A DNA stretch of 19,760 nt from contig DJEH01000100.1 of the NCBI GenBank assembly GCA_002431845.1, positions 1 through 19,760 on the forward strand, written 5' to 3'. The translations under genes were made by a program, and so were the position numbers. Positions 14,833-19,760 of the stretch are shown piece after piece. Origin of the DNA: Prevotellaceae bacterium UBA5903 (lineage in GTDB: Bacteria > Bacteroidota > Bacteroidia > Bacteroidales > Bacteroidaceae). Position 1 is the first letter of the stretch, and each line of letters starts with the position of its first letter. The notes under the pieces are model-generated. The model did not search any database and was not told where the DNA came from. It saw only the letters and a list, made by a program, of their open reading frames with translations.

Positions 14833-15843
14833 ATGACACGCAAGTTACTCCAGCACATACTATTTTTGATGTGTAGCATCGCGCTATTTGCCAGTTGCTA
14901 CTACTCTCATCCCAACAAAGTAGACCATTGGGTAGCACCGAGTGAGGGTAATGTTGACTCGGTAAACTTTTTTATCAGCCACCATTATTGGACGGGATAT
15001 AACTTCAAGACTACCGACTCTATACACTTGCAAACCGCCCCACCTCTCAGCACCCTACCCGACTATGGAGCTATCGTGAACGACACTATTAGCATCGCTA
15101 CCAACAACCAACTGGTTGTGGCACGCATCATTTATGTGCCCACCGATAGTGTAGACTCAGTATGGGTAAAAGTGGCTCGCGACCAACTCACCCAAGGGTG
15201 GATACACGAGAAACAATTGCTTAGCAACGTGGTGCCCGACGACCCTATATCAAAGTTCATCTACTATTTCTCAGACAGCCGTTCGGTATATGTGCTGAGC
15301 GTGTTTGGGCTTGTAGTGTTCTTTATTCTCATACAGAGCATTCGCCACAAAAGTTTTCGCATTGTTCATTTTCGCGACATACCAAGTTTTTATCCCACAT
15401 TGCTATGCTTGTGCGTAAGTGGTTCGGCAGCACTTTATGGTAGCATCCAAGGATTTATTCCCAACACTTGGGTTGAGTTCTACTACCATCCCACACTCAA
15501 TCCCTTCAACACAGAGTTGCCTCTCATCATGTCGCTCTTTATAGCTTCAGTGTGGATTATTCTTATTGTGGCAGTAGCTGTTATTGACGAGTTGCGCCGT
15601 CAGCCCGACATTGGCGACAATCTGTCTTACCTATCTTCGTTGGCTGGTGTATGCGTTGTGCTCTATCTTGTGTTCACGCTCACCACCCCCTTTTACGTTG
15701 GCTATTTGTTGTTAGTGGCCTATTGGTGGTTTGCCATTCACAAATACATTGTTCACCAACCTTCGCACTTACTCTGCGGTGTTTGCGGAAAATCTATTCC
15801 CCATAAAGGCATTTGTCCGCATTGTGGAGCAATAAATAAATAA
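14833..15843 (+). CDS. Predicted lipoprotein with SH3-like domain, five membrane segments and C-terminal zinc ribbon
   Basis: I do not recognise a named family. From Met at 14833 the 336-residue protein starts with a signal sequence and lipobox LFASC (Cys22). Residues about 75-132 (DYGAIVNDTISIATN ... VWVKVARDQLTQGWIHEKQL) look like a bacterial SH3 domain. Five hydrophobic segments follow (about 151-170, 186-206, 229-251, 264-284, 286-303). The C-terminus is a small zinc ribbon, CGVC at 315-318 and CPHC at 328-331. If the N-terminus is lipidated outside, five crossings place the zinc ribbon in the cytoplasm. The frame extends upstream into rlhA (to 14677), but that part is the antisense-free overlap of another frame and lacks a signal sequence. 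It lies 52 bp after rlhA and probably shares its transcript. Confidence 0.75.
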   Translation: MTRKLLQHILFLMCSIALFASCYYSHPNKVDHWVAPSEGNVDSVNFFISHHYWTGYNFKTTDSIHLQTAPPLSTLPDYGAIVNDTISIATNNQLVVARIIYVPTDSVDSVWVKVARDQLTQGWIHEKQLLSNVVPDDPISKFIYYFSDSRSVYVLSVFGLVVFFILIQSIRHKSFRIVHFRDIPSFYPTLLCLCVSGSAALYGSIQGFIPNTWVEFYYHPTLNPFNTELPLIMSLFIASVWIILIVAVAVIDELRRQPDIGDNLSYLSSLAGVCVVLYLVFTLTTPFYVGYLLLVAYWWFAIHKYIVHQPSHLLCGVCGKSIPHKGICPHCGAINK

Positions 15844-15866
15844 GGCTTTTAGGACGAACATTTTAA

Positions 15867-15921
15867 CCCATAAGTAACCCACAAGTAGCCCATAAGTAGC
15901 CCATAAGTAGCCTATAAATAT
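15867..15921 (+). repeat. Five tandem copies of an 11-bp unit
   Basis: Consecutive units are CCCATAAGTAA, CCCACAAGTAG, CCCATAAGTAG, CCCATAAGTAG and a decayed CCTATAAATAT. Two central units are identical. The array lies in the 116-bp gap between the lipoprotein gene and the Dabb gene, ending 38 bp before the latter's start. An 11-bp period keeps repeats on nearly the same helix face, and copy number could change by slippage. Confidence 0.9.
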
Positions 15922-15959
15922 TTAAGTAAATATACTGATTATTATTTTTTATCATTATC

Positions 15960-16259
15960 ATGACACAACATATCGTAATGTTTAAATTCCGCGACGATGT
16001 GCCTGCAACAACTCGTCAGGCAGCTCGCGAGGCCTTTAAGCAAGGCATTGAAAACCTCCCCAACACCATTCCGTTTATCCGTCAAGTACACGTAGGGTTC
16101 AACATCAACGAGGCTGAGAAGTGGGACATTTGCCTCACCTCATCATTCGACAATCTTGAGGATGCCAAAGCCTATGGCGCACATCCAGCACACAAGGCTG
16201 TGGCCAAAGAGTTGATGCAATACATTGCCGAACGTGCTTGTGTAGACTTTGAGCTATAA
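15960..16259 (+). CDS. Dabb-domain (stress-responsive alpha-beta barrel) protein
   Basis: The 99-residue product fits the Dabb family, small dimeric ferredoxin-like alpha-beta barrels. It shows the expected opening strand QHIVMFKFRDDV, a helix ending in a conserved turn (EAFKQGIENLPNTIP), the second strand pair QVHVGFNIN, then WDICLTSSFDNLEDAKAYGAHPAHKAVAKEL, the hallmark block of the family with the 'Y..HP.H' motif, and a last strand CVDFEL. Length is typical for a single-domain member. Some relatives are plant stress proteins or polyketide cyclases, but most bacterial ones have no assigned reaction, so none is proposed here. No Shine-Dalgarno or TAnnTTTG box was seen upstream; it may be read from the preceding transcript across the 11-bp repeats. 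Confidence 0.88.
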   Translation: MTQHIVMFKFRDDVPATTRQAAREAFKQGIENLPNTIPFIRQVHVGFNINEAEKWDICLTSSFDNLEDAKAYGAHPAHKAVAKELMQYIAERACVDFEL

Positions 16260-16308
16260 GCCATAGCCACATATACGCACGTATACCTACAAAAACTAAA
16301 CACAGATA

Positions 16309-16345
16309 GGGCTCGCCACCATTCAACGTAATGAGTGCCGAGCCC
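16309..16345 (+). promoter_or_regulatory. GC-rich hairpin upstream of the YczE-like gene
   Basis: GGGCTCG (16309-16315) pairs with CGAGCCC (16339-16345); past a C-C mismatch CAC pairs with GTG, and CATT with AATG around a 6-nt loop with one bulged A. No T-tract follows, so this is either a weak terminator for the Dabb gene or a leader structure 20 bp ahead of the next start codon. Confidence 0.55.
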
Positions 16346-16365
16346 AAACCCTAACTATAAAGCAA

Positions 16366-17103
16366 ATGAAACAACAAATCATCTCATTCATGTGGCAACA
16401 CCTATTGCTGCTTATTTCATTATTTATCATGACCATTGGCGTGGCAGTTTGCGTTAGATCAATGCTTGGCTCAAGTGTTATCAGCGTATTGCCTTATGTG
16501 TTTGAAACAGCAGGACGGCAGTCGTTGGTGCCAAAACTCACCATTGGTCAGTACACATATATAATGAATGGCATACTTGTAGTTGGGCAGATATGCGTAC
16601 TCCGACGCCAGTTTGAATGGGTACAATTGTTTCAGTTATTGGTTGGTTTTGTATTTGGTTCGCTCATCGACCTCAACATGTTGCTCACCACATGGCTTGT
16701 GCCCATAAGTATTGCGTCAAAGGTTGCTTCACAAATTGTTGGCTGCACCATCTTGGGGTGCGGCATTGCGCTTGAGGTGCGTTGTGGCAGTGTTACCATG
16801 CCAGGCGAGGGCTTTCCGGTAGCCATCAGCAGGGTAACGGGCATTGAATTTCCAAAGGTCAAGATATGCGTAGACACCATGCTCGTAGTGTTGGGCATCA
16901 TGGCTTGCTATGCCTTTTTTGGTGCATGGCAATGGTACATAGTGGGTGTAGGCACATTGTTTGCCATGTTTTATGTGGGCTATGTGGTGCGCGTTGCGGG
17001 CAAGCATTTGGGATGGTTTGAACGCCTACTTGCGTATCAACCAGGCTTTCGTCGCTACATCTATGGTTTGGCACGTTATATCTATACGAAAGTAAAGAAA
17101 TAG
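16366..17103 (+). CDS. YczE/YyaS/YitT-like integral membrane protein
   Basis: The 245-residue protein has about six hydrophobic segments (roughly 11-31, 60-80, 88-110, 118-137, 170-188, 190-211) and a basic C-terminal tail. The first helix plus GVAVCVRSMLGSSVISVLP resembles the start of YczE/YitT-type proteins, where a similar stretch reads 'G.al...a.lG.sp...l'. The loop GSVTMPGEGFPVAIS at 141-155 corresponds to the conserved region with a Pro-Gly turn between helices 4 and 5. Family members are inner-membrane proteins of unknown transport or regulatory role. It ends at a strong terminator (17141-17183), so it closes the transcript that may include the Dabb gene. Family call is moderate. Confidence 0.7.
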   Translation: MKQQIISFMWQHLLLLISLFIMTIGVAVCVRSMLGSSVISVLPYVFETAGRQSLVPKLTIGQYTYIMNGILVVGQICVLRRQFEWVQLFQLLVGFVFGSLIDLNMLLTTWLVPISIASKVASQIVGCTILGCGIALEVRCGSVTMPGEGFPVAISRVTGIEFPKVKICVDTMLVVLGIMACYAFFGAWQWYIVGVGTLFAMFYVGYVVRVAGKHLGWFERLLAYQPGFRRYIYGLARYIYTKVKK

Positions 17104-17140
17104 ACTCATAACTTAACATACACATTTTGTTTCTGTTTTT

Positions 17141-17183
17141 AACGGAGCATTAGTTGCAAACAAACAACTAATGCTCCGTTTTT
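17141..17183 (+). terminator. Strong intrinsic terminator after the YczE-like gene
   Basis: A perfect 16-bp stem (17141-17156 with 17165-17180), 8-nt loop, followed by three further Ts (five-T run 17179-17183). It separates the YczE-like gene from amt. Confidence 0.92.
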
Positions 17184-17261
17184 GCATAGTTTGCTTTACA
17201 AACGTTATTTTTACCAAATTATTTTTACACTTTGATAGTATTTTTATTGTTTATCATTCTT

Positions 17262-17289
17262 TTTGTTTTATTCGAATAGGATATATTTG
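17262..17289 (+). promoter_or_regulatory. Promoter of amt
   Basis: TATATTTG (17282-17289) is a full TAnnTTTG match. TTTG at 17262-17265 is 16 bp upstream, a little closer than usual. The transcript would begin near 17294-17297 with a leader of about 70 nt before the ATG at 17367. Confidence 0.6.
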
Positions 17290-17366
17290 CAAATAGAAAG
17301 CAAATAATATATATTACAAGCTAAAAGCAAACAAAATAACCATTAAAAACAACAAAGAGATAGCTT

Positions 17367-18725
17367 ATGAAACGTTTTAAGAGAAAATGGATAGTTTTTA
17401 TGACGCTCATAACAGTGCTTTGCATATCGGGTGCATTTATAACCGACGACACTGAACTTTGGACACCCGATGCACAAGTAAACACGGCAGACGTGGCATG
17501 GATGATAACTGCCACTATTTTTGTATTGATGATGACACCTGGACTATCGTTTTTTTATGGTGGTATGGTGGGCAAGAAGAATGTTATATCCACCATTCTT
17601 CAAAGTTTTATTGCCATGGGGGTTATCAGCGTTGTTTGGGTTGTAGTAGGCTTTAGTTTGTCGTTTGGTAGCGACATTGGCGGTGTTTTGGGCAACCCCG
17701 CAACCTTTTTTATGTTTCACAACGTGGGTGCTAAAACCGATGCAATGCTTGCCCCAACCATTCCGTTAGCGCTATATGCCCTGTTTCAGATGAAGTTTGC
17801 TATCATCACCCCTTCGCTTATCACAGGTTCTTTTGCCGAGCGTGTCAAGTTTTCAGCCTATTTGGTTTTCATGATATTGTTCTGCCTATTCATCTATTGT
17901 CCATTAGCTCATTGCACATGGCATCCCGATGGGTTGTTTCGTCAATGGGGGGTGGTAGACTTTGCTGGTGGTATTGTGGTACATGCCTCGTCGGGTGTGG
18001 CAGCCTTGGCTGGTGCCATATTCTTGGGGCGCCGTGCAACGCCCAACCACAATGATGCTCCTGCCAACATTCCTTACGTGGTACTGGGTGCAGCTATGCT
18101 ATGGTTGGGATGGTTTGGTTTCAATGCAGGCTCTTCGCTCCATGCCGATGCTGTGGCAGTAAAGGCATTTCTCAACACCAACACCGCATGTGCCACAGCC
18201 ATGCTCACTTGGATATTTTTCGACACATTGATGGGCCGCAAAGCCTCGGCTATGGGGGCAGCTGTTGGTGCGGTGGTTGGATTGGTTGCCATCACCCCTT
18301 CGGCAGGTTATGTAAGTGTGGGACAAAGCCTTTTCATATCGTTCGTCACCACCTTGATATGCAATTGTGCATGCCATTGGAGCGACAATTCATCACGCCT
18401 TGACGATGCCCTTGATGTGTTCCCCACTCACGGCACAGGCGGTATTGTAGGCACAGTGCTTACGGGCATTTTTATTCAAGAAGGCCTTATTGCTGGCACT
18501 TGGGAGGGCTTTATTGTATTCTTATTCCACCTTTTGGCCATTGCCATAGTGTTTGTTTACACATTTGTTATGAGCATGTTGCTCTATTGGATAGTAAATA
18601 AAATGATACCCATGCGTGTGAGCAAAGAGAGCGAACGTGTAGGACTTGACATGAGCCAGCATGGTGAGAGCTACAACTTTGCCGATGCCGAGGATGTAGA
18701 CGATAACGGAGAAATGAAGTATTAA
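17367..18725 (+). CDS. amt: Ammonium transporter Amt
   Basis: The 452-residue membrane protein is a full Amt/MEP/Rh-family channel for ammonium uptake. A hydrophobic N-terminal signal-like segment (9-25) is followed by WMITATIFVLMMTPGLSFFYGGMVGKKN (45-72), the typical first core helix. The pore histidines are present: His206 in DFAGGIVVH and His355 in DVFPTHGTGGIVG, corresponding to E. coli AmtB His168 and His318; Asp198 matches the essential Asp160. The tail keeps ESERVGLDMSQHGE, the conserved stretch that contacts the PII regulator in homologues, then an acidic end. No PII (glnK) gene adjoins it in this window. It forms a single-gene unit with its own promoter and flanking terminators. Confidence 0.97.
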   Translation: MKRFKRKWIVFMTLITVLCISGAFITDDTELWTPDAQVNTADVAWMITATIFVLMMTPGLSFFYGGMVGKKNVISTILQSFIAMGVISVVWVVVGFSLSFGSDIGGVLGNPATFFMFHNVGAKTDAMLAPTIPLALYALFQMKFAIITPSLITGSFAERVKFSAYLVFMILFCLFIYCPLAHCTWHPDGLFRQWGVVDFAGGIVVHASSGVAALAGAIFLGRRATPNHNDAPANIPYVVLGAAMLWLGWFGFNAGSSLHADAVAVKAFLNTNTACATAMLTWIFFDTLMGRKASAMGAAVGAVVGLVAITPSAGYVSVGQSLFISFVTTLICNCACHWSDNSSRLDDALDVFPTHGTGGIVGTVLTGIFIQEGLIAGTWEGFIVFLFHLLAIAIVFVYTFVMSMLLYWIVNKMIPMRVSKESERVGLDMSQHGESYNFADAEDVDDNGEMKY

Positions 18726-18791
18726 ACGTATACGAGATGAATAAACTGCTTAAAGCCACCTTTTTCCCTACAGCTTTTAGACTTTAAGCCC

Positions 18792-18830
18792 AAGCACACT
18801 TGCTTTTTGTTGAGGCAAGTGTGCTTTTTT
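18792..18830 (+). terminator. Intrinsic terminator after amt
   Basis: AAGCACACTTGC (18792-18803) and GCAAGTGTGCTT (18815-18826) form a perfect 12-bp stem with an 11-nt loop, followed by Ts to 18830. A second weaker pair, CTTAAAG/CTTTAAG, lies just upstream (about 18749 and 18782). Confidence 0.92.
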
Positions 18831-18885
18831 ATTACACCACACAAGTTCTACATTCCTATTTATATACAAGCACCAACAAATATAT

Positions 18886-18915
18886 TTTGTTTACATGGTT
18901 ATTGTTGTAACTTTG
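18886..18915 (+). promoter_or_regulatory. Promoter of trmN6
   Basis: TTTG (18886-18889), 18 bp, TAACTTTG (18908-18915), a strong Bacteroidetes-type match. The start would be near 18920-18923 with a leader of about 40 nt. Its position inside the longer open frame supports the ATG at 18963 as the true start. Confidence 0.78.
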
Positions 18916-18962
18916 CGATATATTTTAAGAAACACTTACTTACACCTATATATATATTATAT

Positions 18963-19670
18963 ATGAGTTTTACGTTTAAGCAATTCCACATCAACGACGA
19001 ACATTGCGCCATGAAGGTTGGCACCGATGGGGTGTTGTTGGGGGCATGGGCCGACATTAGCGGTGCCACCCAGGTGCTCGACATTGGGTGTGGTAGCGGA
19101 CTTATTAGTTTGATGCTGGCACAGCGTGCACCATCGGCACACGTCGTGGGCATTGAAATTGATGCCGATGCTGCCAACGATGCAAGGGGCAACGTAGCCT
19201 CATCGCCATTTGCCAACAATGTAGAAGTGGTTACGGGCGATGCCTTGCATTTTGCACCACAATGCTTGTTCGACCTCGTTGTGTCGAACCCTCCTTATCA
19301 CGAAGAGAGCCTACTGCCCCCTTCTGCCTTAAGAGCCAAAGCACGCCACACTTCGGGCGGCGGATTAACCTTTAGCGCACTTTTAGAAAGCGCCACCCGT
19401 TTGCTTAACAAAAAGGCAAAGCATGCTCGTTTTGCCGTGGTGCTGCCCACACAGGCTGCTCAACGTTTCACGACTCTTGCAGCTATCTACGGACTTAATC
19501 TTTGCCGAGAAACGAAAGTGGTGACGCGTCCCAACAAACCATGCAAACGCACTTTGCTGGAGTTTACACCGCACCCTATGGCGCCATGCACATCTACCCT
19601 CGTGCTCTTAAATGAGCATGGCGAACGTAGCAACGACTACAACCTTCTCTGCTCCAACTTTTATTTGTAA
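18963..19670 (+). CDS. trmN6: tRNA1(Val) (adenine-37 N6)-methyltransferase TrmN6 (YfiC type)
   Basis: The 235-residue protein is a class I SAM-dependent methyltransferase: motif I VLDIGCGSGLISLML (38-52), the acidic loop VVGIEID (61-67), a GDA motif (92-94) and the N6-adenine catalytic tetrad NPPY (109-112) in LVVSNPPYHEESLLPP. The opening FTFKQFHINDEHCAMKVGTDGVLLGAWA is typical of YfiC/TrmN6, where 'MKV.TDG.LLGAW' marks the subfamily. In E. coli this enzyme makes m6A37 in tRNA1Val. The frame is open back to a TTG at 18807, but that stretch overlaps the amt terminator and the promoter, so I start at 18963. It follows amt on its own transcript. Confidence 0.93.
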   Translation: MSFTFKQFHINDEHCAMKVGTDGVLLGAWADISGATQVLDIGCGSGLISLMLAQRAPSAHVVGIEIDADAANDARGNVASSPFANNVEVVTGDALHFAPQCLFDLVVSNPPYHEESLLPPSALRAKARHTSGGGLTFSALLESATRLLNKKAKHARFAVVLPTQAAQRFTTLAAIYGLNLCRETKVVTRPNKPCKRTLLEFTPHPMAPCTSTLVLLNEHGERSNDYNLLCSNFYL

Positions 19671-19742
19671 TAAAGCCATCATACAACTTCAGTTGCCTCA
19701 ACTTGCGGTTACTGCTGTTTTAATCTTACGCAAACTCCTGGC

Positions 19743-19760
19743 GTATCACGGCCGTGATAC
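19743..19760. repeat. Perfect 18-bp palindrome at the right edge
   Basis: GTATCACGG followed by CCGTGATAC is a perfect inverted repeat with no loop. It may be the centre of a longer hairpin whose other arm lies beyond the window; the sequence before it (ACTCCTGGC) would need a matching copy outside. The 90 bases after trmN6 hold nothing else I can identify. Confidence 0.85.

Noticed and set aside
15867..15921. CRISPR array
   Set aside because: The units are 11 bp and directly adjacent without spacers, and there are no cas genes.

Overview
The window looks like a chromosomal segment from the order Bacteroidales, most like Prevotella and relatives. The signs are: a moderately AT-rich sequence; promoters of the Bacteroidetes type (TTTG, about 16-20 bp, then TAnnTTTG) ahead of several genes; starts with A-rich leaders and no Shine-Dalgarno; an F-type ATP synthase operon that begins with atpD-atpC; and a C-terminal outer-membrane beta-barrel fragment at the left edge. 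Genus level is inference.

Left part (1-8.4 kb). The 3' end of a plus-strand outer-membrane barrel gene converges on a complete minus-strand ATP synthase operon, atpD-atpC-(AtpI-like)-atpB-atpE-atpF-atpH-atpA-atpG. A long, nearly perfect hairpin (620-681) separates the two and probably ends both transcripts. The operon has a good promoter upstream of atpD, a 243-bp gene-free spacer after atpC, and a striking intercistronic hairpin just after atpE. Epsilon (AtpC) is the short form without the inhibitory C-terminal helices, and the c subunit has proton-type rather than sodium-type residues.

Middle (8.4-12.2 kb). Still on the minus strand are a two-gene translesion cassette (a UvrX/UmuC-like Y-family DNA polymerase overlapping a YolD-like partner, of a kind best known from Firmicutes) and a two-gene unit encoding a NIF3/YbgI-type metal protein and a coiled-coil zinc-ribbon protein. 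Each has its own Bacteroidetes-type promoter, and a terminator lies between them.

The divergent region 12192-12920 has no gene. It holds outward-facing promoter elements and, on the plus strand, a candidate non-coding RNA of about 266 nt with its own promoter, several hairpins, repeated TTAGGT-like motifs and a clear intrinsic terminator. I could not match this RNA to a known family; it is the best candidate here for something undescribed.

Right part (12.9-19.76 kb, all plus strand): rlhA (23S rRNA C2501 hydroxylation), a lipoprotein-like protein combining an SH3-like domain, about five membrane segments and a C-terminal zinc ribbon, an 11-bp tandem repeat, a Dabb-domain protein, a YczE/YitT-like membrane protein, an Amt ammonium transporter and the tRNA methyltransferase TrmN6. 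Two strong terminators divide amt from its neighbours. The window ends inside or at the edge of a perfect 18-bp palindrome. There are no rRNA or tRNA genes, no insertion sequences and no CRISPR array.
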